A DNA stretch of 64,000 nucleotides from Marinoscillum sp049115815 (lineage in GTDB: Bacteria; Bacteroidota; Bacteroidia; Cytophagales; Cyclobacteriaceae), in assembly GCA_049115815.1 (NCBI GenBank), contig JAGDZO010000005.1:558001-622000 (forward strand), in the 5' to 3' direction. The translations under genes were made by a program, and so were the position numbers. The notes below the pieces were generated by a model. The model worked only from the letters and a program-made list of their open reading frames with translations, ran no database searches and was not told where the DNA came from. This document shows, one piece after another, positions 33,601 to 42,103 of the stretch (the first letter of the stretch is position 1; every line of letters starts with the position of its first letter).

Positions 33601-34986
33601 CTGGATAGCTTTACCTTCTATCAATTTAGGCTGGAAAGCCTGAATACCTAATCTGTGTAGCGTAGGAGCTCTGTTCAAAAGAACTGGATGTCCTTTCAAA
33701 ACATTCTCTAGTATATCCCAAACTACTGGATCTTTACGATCAACTATTTTCTTAGCAGACTTAACAGTCTTTACAATTCCTCTTTCGATCAGCTTGCGAA
33801 TCACAAATGGCTTAAAGAGTTCAGCCGCCATGTTTTTAGGCAACCCACACTCATGCATCTTCAATTCAGGACCAACAACAATTACCGATCGTCCAGAATA
33901 ATCAACACGCTTACCTAATAAGTTTTGACGGAAACGACCTTGCTTACCTTTAAGCATATCGCTTAAAGACTTAAGTGCTCGGTTCCCATCTGATCTTACA
34001 GCGTTTACTTTTCTCGAATTATCAAAAAGTGAATCCACAGCTTCCTGAAGCATTCTTTTCTCATTTCTGAGAATCACTTCCGGAGCTTTGATGTCAATCA
34101 ATCGCTTCAAACGATTGTTTCTAATAATAACTCTTCTGTATAGATCATTCAAATCTGAAGTGGCAAATCGACCACCGTCCAAAGGAACCAAAGGACGCAA
34201 TTCTGGTGGAATAACCGGCACCATTTTGATGATCATCCATTCTGGACGATTTTCAATCCTGGTACGAGCATCTCTAAATGCTTCCACAACTCTAAGACGC
34301 TTCAAAGCCTCAGCTTTACGTTGCTGTGAAGTATCAGTGGCTGCTTGATGACGTAATTGATATGACAACTCATCAAGTTTGATTCTAGAAAGAAGCATCT
34401 CAAGAGCCTCAGCTCCCATCTTAGCGATGAATTTTTGCGGATCTTCATCATCTAGCATTTGATTTTCTCTTGGAAGCTTGTCCAAAATATCCAAATACTC
34501 TTCCTCGGTGAGGAAGTCCATTTCATTGATTCCGTCTTCTTCTTTGATACCTGATTGGATTACTACATAACGCTCGTAGTAAATAATCTGGTCCAATTTC
34601 TTAGTTGGAAGACCCAACAAATAACCAATTTTATTAGGCAGAGAACGGAAATACCAAATATGTGCTACAGGAACCACCAATTCGATGTGCCCCATACGCT
34701 CACGACGCACTTTCTTCTCGGTCACTTCAACACCACATCTATCACATATAATTCCTTTATATCTGATACGCTTGTATTTACCACAATGACATTCCCAATC
34801 TTTCACAGGGCCAAAAATTCGCTCACAGAACAATCCGCCCATCTCAGGCTTATAAGTTCTGTAATTGATAGTTTCCGGCTGAGTTACTTCTCCGTGCGAA
34901 CTCTCAAGAATAGACTCTGGTGAGGCTAAGCTGATCGTTACTTTAGAAAAATCGTTAGTCAGTTTCTTATTTTTTCTGAATGCCAT
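30682..34986 (-). CDS. rpoC: RNA polymerase beta-prime subunit
   Basis: The 1434-residue protein has the N-terminal zinc ribbon (CHCGKYKR...CDRCGVEV near residues 67-90) and the lid and zipper region. The Mg-binding [12 protein letters not shown] motif lies near 462, with the bridge helix/trigger loop around [20 protein letters not shown] and the second zinc site [14 protein letters not shown] near 895. With beta it forms the catalytic core. A hairpin without U-tract occupies the 58-nt gap to rpoB. Confidence 0.98.
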   Translation of the reverse strand: [1434 protein letters not shown]

Positions 34987-35006
34987 AATTAAATGATCTA
35001 TGTTTT

Positions 35007-35030
35007 AGCCTGGAGAATTAACTCCAGGCT
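35007..35030 (-). other. Intercistronic hairpin between rpoB and rpoC (not a terminator)
   Basis: A perfect 9-bp GC-rich stem AGCCTGGAG/CTCCAGGCT (35007-35015 and 35022-35030, loop 6 nt) lies in the 58-nt gap. On the minus strand it is followed by AAAA, not U, so it does not fit an intrinsic terminator. It may be a processing, stability or translation-control element. Confidence 0.75.
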
Positions 35031-35044
35031 TATATTCAATATTA

Positions 35045-38000
35045 TTAGTCTAATGTGATTTCAAGTGCAAGTCCACGAAGCTCGTGTACCAATACATTGA
35101 AAGATTCAGGGATATTCGGCTTTTGCATATTCTCGCCTTTCACTATCGCCTCATACGCTTTAGCTCTACCAATAACGTCATCCGATTTGATAGTAAGAAT
35201 CTCTTGAAGAACGTGCGCCGCACCGAATGCCTCAAGTGCCCAAACCTCCATCTCACCGAATCTCTGACCACCAAATTGTGCTTTACCACCAAGAGGTTGC
35301 TGAGTAATCAAAGAGTATGGTCCAATACTTCTAGCGTGCATCTTGTCATCTACCAAGTGACCTAGTTTCAGCATATAAGCGATACCTACCGTTACCGGCT
35401 GATCAAATCTCACACCACTCAGTCCATCATACAAGTATGAACGACCAAATGATGGCAAACCTGCTTCACTCAATTCTGCCTGAACTTCATCCTCTGTCGC
35501 TCCATCAAAAATTGGAGTAGCATACTTTCTTCCTAGCTTCAAACCAGCCCAACCTAGAACAGTTTCATAGATCTGACCGATGTTCATACGAGATGGTACA
35601 CCTAGTGGGTTAAGAACGATATCAACTGGAGTTCCATCTTCCATGAAAGGCATATCTTCATCACGAACAATTCTCGCGACAACACCCTTGTTACCATGAC
35701 GTCCAGCCATCTTATCACCAACTTTCAGTTTACGCTTCTTAGCCACATAAACTTTCGCTAGTTGAACGATTCCAGCAGGAAGTTCATCTCCTACCTCCAA
35801 AGTGAATCTCTGTCTCTTGAAAATACCCGCAACATCATTTCTAGCATTGATATAATTCTTCACCAATTTGAAGATCAAATCATTGGTATGCTGATCCGTG
35901 GCCCAGTTTTCAATAATCAAATCAGAGATTAGATTAGCTTCTTCAGGCACATTATAGTTGCTCTCATCACGATATACATTTCGTGCTGGGAACAAATTAG
36001 CCTCAATATTCTTCTTGTTGTACTTAGTACCTTTAGACATTACCTCGTCACCAAACTTGTGCTTGATGCCCTGGCAAGTTTTACCTTCTAGCAACTTGGC
36101 CAGCTTGTCAATCATTTTGCTTCTAAGCTCTGTAAGCTCTCCACTATAACGATTTTTCAAAAGCTCAACTTCTTTCTTTTGTCTAGCTCTAAGATCTTTA
36201 TCTTTCTTAGGTCTTGAGAACAATTTCGTGTCGATGACAACACCTCTTAATGATGGTGAAGCTTTCAATGAAGCGTCTTTTACATCACCAGCTTTGTCAC
36301 CAAAAATAGCTCTTAAGAGTTTTTCTTCTGGAGTAGGATCGGTCTCACCTTTTGGAGTGATTTTACCAATAAGGATATCACCTTCTTTGATTTCAGCTCC
36401 GATTCTGATGATACCATTCTCGTCAAGGTTTTTAACTGCCTCTTCACTAACATTTGGTATCTCAGAAGTTAATTCTTCCTCTCCACGCTTAGTATCTCTT
36501 ACTTCCAAATCATACTCATCGATATGAATAGAAGTGAATATATCCTCCCTAACAACTTTTTCTGAGATTACAATCGCATCCTCAAAGTTGTATCCTTGCC
36601 ATGGCATGTATGCCACCATTAGGTTTCTACCCAATGCCAGCTCACCATTTTCAGTTGCGAAACCTTCACATAGAGGCTGTCCTTTTTTCACCTTGTCACC
36701 CTTAGTAACAATCGGCTTCAAGTTGATACAAGTATCCTGGTTTGTTCTTCTGAATTTGGTCAATTCATAAGTAACACTAGGATCATTGAATTGAATCAAT
36801 AAATCCTCCTCAGTTTTTTGATATTTAACAGTGATCTTATTGGCATCTACATAGTCAATAACACCGTCACCCTCAGCTATAATTAAAGCACGGGAATCAA
36901 TGGCAATTCGCTTCTCAAGTCCAGTACCCACGATTGGCGCTTGTGGTTTCAACAATGGAACAGCTTGTCGCTGCATGTTTGATCCCATCAAGGCTCTGTT
37001 CGCATCATCATGCTCCAAGAATGGAATCATAGATGCCGCTACAGAAACAATTTGATTCGGAGCAACGTCCATATATCTCAATTCCTTTGGCTCTACTACT
37101 GGGAAGTCCCCCTCGAACCTTGCCTTAACTCTATCATTCAAGAATGCTCCTTTTTCATCCAAAGGTGCATTTGCCTGAGCAATGTTGAAAGTATCTTCCT
37201 CTTCAGCAGTCAGATAATTGACATTACTGGTCATGTTTACCTTCCCATCGACTACATCTCTATAAGGTGTTTCGATGAATCCCATCTGGTTCACTTTGGC
37301 ATGAACGCAAAGAGAAGAAATCAAACCAATGTTTGGACCTTCAGGAGTTTCAATCGTACAAAGTCTACCATAGTGAGTGTAATGAACATCACGAACCTCA
37401 AAACCAGCCCTTTCACGTGAAAGACCCCCTGGTCCTAAAGCAGACATTCTACGCTTGTGAGTAATCTCAGCTAGTGGATTCGTCTGATCCATAAACTGAG
37501 AAAGCTGATTGGTACCGAAGAAAGAATTGATAACTGAAGACAAAGTCCTAGCGTTGATAAGATCAACTGGCTTAAAGTCTTCATTATCTCTAACATTCAT
37601 TCTCTCACGAATGGTTCTTGCCATTCTAGCTAGTCCAACTCCGAACTGAGCATATAATTGCTCACCTACAGTTCTAACTCTTCTATTACTTAAGTGATCA
37701 ATATCATCAACAACAGCCTTGCTGTTAATCAAACCAATCAAATATTTTACGATTAGGATAATATCCTCGGTAGTAAGCGTTCGCTTGTCATACCCAACAT
37801 CAATTCCTAATTTCTTATTAATTCTATATCTACCTACTTCACCAAGATCATATCTCTTATCACTAAAGAATAAGTTCTGAATGATATCTCTCGCAGTTTG
37901 CTCATCAGGAGCGTCAGTATTTCTCAATTGACGGTAAATCTGCTCAACAGCTTCTTTTTCCGAGTTTGAGTTATCCTTCTGAAGCGTATTATAAATGATA

Positions 38001-38914
38001 GAGTAATCCGTGATGTTTACATCTTTTCTATGAAGAATGATCGACTTAGATCCAGACTCCAAAATCGTTTCGATATCATCGTCCGAGATAATACCATCAC
38101 GCTCAAGAATAACTTCATTTCTATCTATTGAAACAACTTCCCCAGTATCTTCATCAACGAAATCTTCTGTCCAAGTTCTAAGAACTCTTGCGGCTAATCG
38201 CCTTCCTACCACTTTCTTTAAGGCCTTTTCTGTTGCCTCAATTTCTTCTGACAATCCGAAGAGATCCAAGATCTGCTTATCAGAACCATATCCGATAGAT
38301 CTTAGAAGAGTAGTGATAGGGAATTTTTTCTTTCTATCAATATATGCATACATGACATTGTTCACGTCAGTAGCAAATTCTATCCAAGAACCTTTGAAAG
38401 GTATGATTCTGGCTGAATATAAATGAGTTCCATTGGTATGCTTGCTCTGTGCAAAGAATACACCCGGGGACCTGTGAAGTTGCGATACAATCACACGCTC
38501 CGCTCCATTAATAACAAAAGAACCTTTAGCGGTCATGTAAGGGATATTTCCAAGGAACACCTCTTGCTCTATCGTTTCAAAGTCCTCATTTTCTGCGTCG
38601 TTACACAACAAACGCAATTTGGCTTTTAAAGGTACAGAGTGGGTCAAACCTCGCTCAATACTCTCATCCACTGAGTATTTCGGTGGATCTACAGTGTAAT
38701 CGACAAATTCTAAGATGAAATTGTCTCTTGAATCTGATATTGGAAAATTTTCCATAAAAACCTTATAGAGGCCTTCGGAATTTCTTTTCTCAGATGGAGT
38801 ATCCAATTGGAAGAAGTCAACAAATGACTTCAACTGAACATCCAAAAAGTCAGGATAATCGATTACAGATTTTATGGAAGAGAAATTAATTCTCTCTGTT
38901 AAATTTATAGCCAA
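35045..38914 (-). CDS. rpoB: RNA polymerase beta subunit
   Basis: The 1289-residue protein has the rifampicin-pocket region (FFGTNQLSQFMDQTNPLAEI and HKRRMSALGPGGLSRERAG), the conserved NLMVAYMPWQGYNFEDAIV segment, GDKMAGRHGNKGVVARI and the C-terminal GGKAQFGGQRFGEMEVWALE. The visible rifampicin-pocket residues (QLSQFMDQ, HKRR, LGPGGL) look wild type. It follows rplL after 130 nt that contain an attenuator-like hairpin. Confidence 0.98.
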   Translation of the reverse strand: MAINLTERINFSSIKSVIDYPDFLDVQLKSFVDFFQLDTPSEKRNSEGLYKVFMENFPISDSRDNFILEFVDYTVDPPKYSVDESIERGLTHSVPLKAKLRLLCNDAENEDFETIEQEVFLGNIPYMTAKGSFVINGAERVIVSQLHRSPGVFFAQSKHTNGTHLYSARIIPFKGSWIEFATDVNNVMYAYIDRKKKFPITTLLRSIGYGSDKQILDLFGLSEEIEATEKALKKVVGRRLAARVLRTWTEDFVDEDTGEVVSIDRNEVILERDGIISDDDIETILESGSKSIILHRKDVNITDYSIIYNTLQKDNSNSEKEAVEQIYRQLRNTDAPDEQTARDIIQNLFFSDKRYDLGEVGRYRINKKLGIDVGYDKRTLTTEDIILIVKYLIGLINSKAVVDDIDHLSNRRVRTVGEQLYAQFGVGLARMARTIRERMNVRDNEDFKPVDLINARTLSSVINSFFGTNQLSQFMDQTNPLAEITHKRRMSALGPGGLSRERAGFEVRDVHYTHYGRLCTIETPEGPNIGLISSLCVHAKVNQMGFIETPYRDVVDGKVNMTSNVNYLTAEEEDTFNIAQANAPLDEKGAFLNDRVKARFEGDFPVVEPKELRYMDVAPNQIVSVAASMIPFLEHDDANRALMGSNMQRQAVPLLKPQAPIVGTGLEKRIAIDSRALIIAEGDGVIDYVDANKITVKYQKTEEDLLIQFNDPSVTYELTKFRRTNQDTCINLKPIVTKGDKVKKGQPLCEGFATENGELALGRNLMVAYMPWQGYNFEDAIVISEKVVREDIFTSIHIDEYDLEVRDTKRGEEELTSEIPNVSEEAVKNLDENGIIRIGAEIKEGDILIGKITPKGETDPTPEEKLLRAIFGDKAGDVKDASLKASPSLRGVVIDTKLFSRPKKDKDLRARQKKEVELLKNRYSGELTELRSKMIDKLAKLLEGKTCQGIKHKFGDEVMSKGTKYNKKNIEANLFPARNVYRDESNYNVPEEANLISDLIIENWATDQHTNDLIFKLVKNYINARNDVAGIFKRQRFTLEVGDELPAGIVQLAKVYVAKKRKLKVGDKMAGRHGNKGVVARIVRDEDMPFMEDGTPVDIVLNPLGVPSRMNIGQIYETVLGWAGLKLGRKYATPIFDGATEDEVQAELSEAGLPSFGRSYLYDGLSGVRFDQPVTVGIAYMLKLGHLVDDKMHARSIGPYSLITQQPLGGKAQFGGQRFGEMEVWALEAFGAAHVLQEILTIKSDDVIGRAKAYEAIVKGENMQKPNIPESFNVLVHELRGLALEITLD

Positions 38915-38971
38915 AGCTTTTTTTGTTTAGTTCAAAATAAAATCCAGAACAATGTGAAGTAGATACAAACG

Positions 38972-39018
38972 GGAAAAGACCTGATCCTTTTCTTGACTAA
39001 ATCAAGAAGGAGCCAGGC
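38972..39018 (-). terminator. Attenuator-like hairpin between rplL and rpoB
   Basis: On the minus strand a long stem with small bulges (arms about 39001-39018 and 38979-38997) is followed by TCTTTTCC. It starts 26 nt behind the rplL stop. The imperfect U-tract suggests partial termination, comparable to the known rplL-rpoB attenuator of E. coli. Confidence 0.65.
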
Positions 39019-39044
39019 CTTAACCTTAGTTGAAATGTATTCAA

Positions 39045-39425
39045 TTATTTTAGCTCAACCTCGGCACCAGCTTCTTCAAGCTGCTTTTTAAGCGCCTCAG
39101 CTTCGTCTTTTGCAACTCCTTCTTTGATGTTGCTAGGAGCACCATCAACTAGTTCTTTTGCTTCTTTAAGTCCAAGACCAGTAAGTTCTTTCACAAGCTT
39201 AACAACTGCTAGCTTAGCAGAACCTGCTGATTTAAGTACTACATCGAATGCTGATTTTTCTTCAGCAGCATCGCCACCATCACCAGCACCACCAGCTACC
39301 ATTACAGGAGCTGCAGCAGCTGCAGGTTCGATACCATATTCGTCTTTAAGGATAGTAGCTAGTTCACTAACTTCTTTTACTGATAGGTTCACTAGTTGCT
39401 CAGCGAAATCTTTTAAATCTGCCAT
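39045..39425 (-). CDS. rplL: Ribosomal protein L7/L12
   Basis: The 126-residue protein has the N-terminal dimerisation helix (EQLVNLSVKEVSELATILKD), an Ala/Gly hinge (AAAAAPVMVAGGAGDG) and the C-terminal factor-binding domain with KLAVVKLVKELTGLGLKEAK. Several dimers on L10 form the stalk that recruits EF-Tu and EF-G. It is 31 nt behind rplJ. Confidence 0.98.
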   Translation of the reverse strand: MADLKDFAEQLVNLSVKEVSELATILKDEYGIEPAAAAAPVMVAGGAGDGGDAAEEKSAFDVVLKSAGSAKLAVVKLVKELTGLGLKEAKELVDGAPSNIKEGVAKDEAEALKKQLEEAGAEVELK

Positions 39426-39456
39426 TTTAATTGTCTATTAATTTGTTTTTAAAATC

Positions 39457-39984
39457 TTATTCTCTTTCTGAAAGTGTTTTTACCAAGCCAGCGATCGTAT
39501 CTCCTCCACTCTGAAGAGCAGATATAACATTTTTCGCAGGTGACTGTAGTAAGGAGATAACTTCACCGATAAGTTCTTGTTTCGACTTGAGCTTGCTCAA
39601 TGCGTCGAGTTGATCTTCACCAATGAAAATATCTGAATCTATGGAAGCAGCCTTAAACCTAGGTCTTTGATCCTTGTCAGTTTTCTTAAAGTCCTTGATG
39701 ACTTTAGCAGGAATATTTGCGTTTTCATTCACAAACATGATTCCTGAGAAACCTTTCAAAACATCATCCAACTCAGAAAAATCTGCTTCCAAATTGTCCA
39801 ATGCCTTTTTGATCAAAGTATTTTTAATCACTTTGTACTCAATTTCTGATTTGTGGCACATCTCTCTAAAAGAGTTGATTTCCGCCACAGTAAGACCTGA
39901 AGTATCTGTGATATAAAAGTGATCTGTCTGCTGAAACTTTTCTGTAAGCCCAGCTATTATTTGTCCTTTTTCTTCTCTAGTCAT
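39457..39984 (-). CDS. rplJ: Ribosomal protein L10
   Basis: The 175-residue protein has MTREEKGQIIAGLTEKFQQT, NSFREMCHKSEIEYKVIKNT and the C-terminal helix that binds L7/L12 dimers (NVISALQSGGDTIAGLVKTL). It anchors the stalk to 23S rRNA. It is 6 nt behind rplA. Confidence 0.97.
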   Translation of the reverse strand: MTREEKGQIIAGLTEKFQQTDHFYITDTSGLTVAEINSFREMCHKSEIEYKVIKNTLIKKALDNLEADFSELDDVLKGFSGIMFVNENANIPAKVIKDFKKTDKDQRPRFKAASIDSDIFIGEDQLDALSKLKSKQELIGEVISLLQSPAKNVISALQSGGDTIAGLVKTLSERE

Positions 39985-39990
39985 AACGTA

Positions 39991-40689
39991 TTAAATTCCA
40001 GCTATGCTACTTTTATCAATCGCAATTCCTTTACTCATAGTACTAGAAAGTGAAATTGATTTAAAATATGTTCCTTTCGCTGAAGCAGGCTTCAATTTTG
40101 AGATAGTCAAAATCATCTCAGCTGCATTCTGACGAATTTGCTCAGCATCAAAAGACACCTTACCAATACTCGCATGAATAATACCAGTCTTATCAACCTT
40201 GAAATCAATCTTACCAGCCTTCACTTCTGTAACAGCTTGAGCGATATTCATAGTTACTGTTCCAGACTTAGGATTTGGCATCAAACCTCTTGGCCCCAAC
40301 ACTCTTCCTAGTCTACCTACCTTAGCCATAACTGTTGGCATAGTGATGATAACATCAATATCAGTCCAACCGCCTTCTATTTTAGCTATGTAGTCATCCA
40401 AACCTACATGATCAGCTCCGGCAGCTTTCGCCTCTTCCTCCTTATCAGGAGTACAGAGCACAAGCACCTTTACTTCTTTACCCACACCATTTGGCAAAGC
40501 CACAACGCCTCTTACCATTTGGTCAGCTTTTCTTGGATCTACTCCCAAACGAATGTCTAGATCTACAGATGCATCAAATTTTGAAAAAGTAATATCCTTT
40601 ACCAATTTTGAAGCTTCTTCTAACGCATACAACTTGTCTGCCTCTACTAGTTCAGCCGCTTTCTTCTGATTTTTAGTCAATTTTCCCAT
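39991..40689 (-). CDS. rplA: Ribosomal protein L1
   Basis: The 232-residue protein has VDLDIRLGVDPRKADQMVRG, TMPTVMAKVGRLGRVLGPRG and LMPNPKSGTVTMNI, complete for L1 in the mobile E-site stalk. It is 10 nt behind rplK. Confidence 0.98.
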   Translation of the reverse strand: MGKLTKNQKKAAELVEADKLYALEEASKLVKDITFSKFDASVDLDIRLGVDPRKADQMVRGVVALPNGVGKEVKVLVLCTPDKEEEAKAAGADHVGLDDYIAKIEGGWTDIDVIITMPTVMAKVGRLGRVLGPRGLMPNPKSGTVTMNIAQAVTEVKAGKIDFKVDKTGIIHASIGKVSFDAEQIRQNAAEMILTISKLKPASAKGTYFKSISLSSTMSKGIAIDKSSIAGI

Positions 40690-40699
40690 CGCTTATAAA

Positions 40700-41143
40700 T
40701 TAATTAGCCCAAGGAGCTTTTCCTGAAACTCTTACACCCATACTACGTGCAGTACCGGCAACCTGACGCATAGCAGACTCCACTTTGAACGCATTCAAAT
40801 CTGGCATCTTAGTCTCTGCGATTGTTCTCACTTGATCCCATGTAATAGAACCTACTTTCAATCGATTCGGCTCAGCAGAACCTTTTTTCAATTTCAAAGC
40901 TTCCATTATCAACACTGGAGCTGGAGGAGTCTTAATTACAAAGTCAAAAGACTTGTCAGTATAGATAGTAACAACTACCGGACATAATTGCCCCTGCTTA
41001 TCTTGAGTCCTCGCGTTAAATTGCTTACAAAACTCCATGATGTTCAGACCCTTAGCACCAAGTGCTGGTCCTACTGGAGGAGAAGGGTTAGCCGCTCCAC
41101 CACGAACTTGAAGTTTTAAATAGCCTGTTATTTCTTTAGCCAT
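40700..41143 (-). CDS. rplK: Ribosomal protein L11
   Basis: The 147-residue protein has the thiostrepton-region N-domain with AANPSPPVGPALGAKGLNIM and the C-domain with AGTARSMGVRVSGK. L11 is needed for RelA-type stringent signalling. It is 4 nt behind nusG. Confidence 0.98.
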   Translation of the reverse strand: MAKEITGYLKLQVRGGAANPSPPVGPALGAKGLNIMEFCKQFNARTQDKQGQLCPVVVTIYTDKSFDFVIKTPPAPVLIMEALKLKKGSAEPNRLKVGSITWDQVRTIAETKMPDLNAFKVESAMRQVAGTARSMGVRVSGKAPWAN

Positions 41144-41147
41144 TAGT

Positions 41148-41714
41148 TTAATCTTGTTTTTCCACCTGTATGTAATTCAACTCTACTGGTGTGTTTCTTC
41201 CAAATATTTTTACCGTAACATTTAACTTCTTGCGATCCTCAAAAACCTCATCTACAGCACCAGTAAAACCACTGAATGGACCATCCATTACTTTTACTGT
41301 CTCACCGACTATAAATGGTGTATCTAGAACCTCTTCATTCTCCTCGACTTCATCGACTCTACCTAAAATTCTATTCACTTCAGATTGACGAAGTGGAACA
41401 GGATCTTTGGAAGCGCTGGTAGAACCTTCGCCAAGAAACCCAATTACATTGGGAATCAACTCTTTATTAGTAATCATGTGCTGAACTTCTCCATTGGAAA
41501 AATCAGCTTGTATTAAAATATAACCTGGAAAGAAATTGCGCTCACGCACTCTTTTCTTACCATTTCTCATTTCATAAACTTTCTCAGATGGTATCAAAAC
41601 TTGTGGAATATGAGACTCAAGACCCTGTCTTGCTATCTCGGTATCCATAGCCTCCTTGACCTTCTTCTCTTTTCCGCTTACAGCCCTAACTACGTACCAC
41701 TTAAATTCTGACAT
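41148..41714 (-). CDS. nusG: Transcription antitermination protein NusG
   Basis: The 188-residue protein has an NGN domain (KWYVVRAVSGKEKKVKEAMD, NFFPGYILIQADF) and a C-terminal KOW motif (VKVMDGPFSGFTGAVDEVFE). NusG links RNA polymerase to Rho or to the ribosome via S10. It is 3 nt behind secE. Confidence 0.97.
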   Translation of the reverse strand: MSEFKWYVVRAVSGKEKKVKEAMDTEIARQGLESHIPQVLIPSEKVYEMRNGKKRVRERNFFPGYILIQADFSNGEVQHMITNKELIPNVIGFLGEGSTSASKDPVPLRQSEVNRILGRVDEVEENEEVLDTPFIVGETVKVMDGPFSGFTGAVDEVFEDRKKLNVTVKIFGRNTPVELNYIQVEKQD

Positions 41715-41717
41715 TTC

Positions 41718-41909
41718 TTAAAATTCCGTATAAAACCATGTCATAGCATTTTCGAATCCAAAATCGAAAAGACCAATCATAAGTGCGAATATTAAAGATG
41801 CAACAAGCACCAAAACACTACTGTTCTGTAAGTCGGAATACTTAGGCCATGTCACTTTGTGAAGCAACTCGTCGTAAGCGTCCTTAAAAAAAGAGATAAT
41901 CTTATCCAT
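41718..41909 (-). CDS. secE: Protein translocase subunit SecE
   Basis: Starting at ATG 41909 the 63-residue protein has the conserved amphipathic helix DELLHKVTWPKYSDLQNSSV and one transmembrane helix (VLVASLIFALMIGLFDFGF). A 15-codon upstream extension of the frame runs into tRNA-Trp and is rejected. SecE stabilises SecY. The gene starts 18 nt behind the tRNA. Confidence 0.95.
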   Translation of the reverse strand: MDKIISFFKDAYDELLHKVTWPKYSDLQNSSVLVLVASLIFALMIGLFDFGFENAMTWFYTEF

Positions 41910-41927
41910 CGTTGTGTTTAATGATTG

Positions 41928-42000
41928 CACGGGAGGAGGGACTCGAACCCCCAACCAATGGTTTTGGAGACCACTACTCTGCCAATTGAGCTACACCCGT
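41928..42000 (-). tRNA. tRNA-Trp (CCA anticodon)
   Basis: The 73-nt cloverleaf has anticodon loop CTCCAAA with anticodon CCA and TTCGAGT in the T-loop. The acceptor stem ACGGGTG pairs with CTCCCGT, with a U6-U67 mismatch, and the discriminator base is G. CCA is not encoded. It is co-transcribed ahead of secE-nusG. Confidence 0.93.
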
Positions 42001-42027
42001 AAAAACCTGTGCCGCCCAAAAGGTCTG

Positions 42028-42059
42028 CAAAGGTAGATGAATCAATTTTTATAAACAAA
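42028..42059 (-). promoter_or_regulatory. Promoter for tRNA-Trp-secE-nusG-rplKAJL
   Basis: Minus-strand TTTG (42059-42056), a 20-nt spacer and TACCTTTG (42035-42028) form a good consensus promoter. The next bases are CAGACC-TTTT-GGG. The -33 box lies inside the U-rich tail of the tuf terminator. Confidence 0.75.
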
Positions 42060-42087
42060 CGCCATCTGAATAATAATCCAGATGGCG
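42051..42087 (-). terminator. Terminator behind tuf
   Basis: A 9-bp stem CGCCATCTG/CAGATGGCG (42060-42068 and 42079-42087, 10-nt loop) is followed on the minus strand by TTTGTTTATAAAAATT. It starts 17 nt behind the tuf stop. The U-tract is broken by one G, and this TTTG doubles as the -33 box of the next promoter. Confidence 0.8.
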
Positions 42088-42103
42088 CCTTGTTTCAATT
42101 ATA

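Noticed and set aside
37010..37420. 136-codon open frame antisense to rpoB
   Set aside because: It is a shadow of a highly conserved rpoB stretch; composition is atypical of real proteins.
41910..41954. 15-codon N-terminal extension of SecE
   Set aside because: It would be encoded by the 3' part of tRNA-Trp; ATG 41909 gives a normal SecE.
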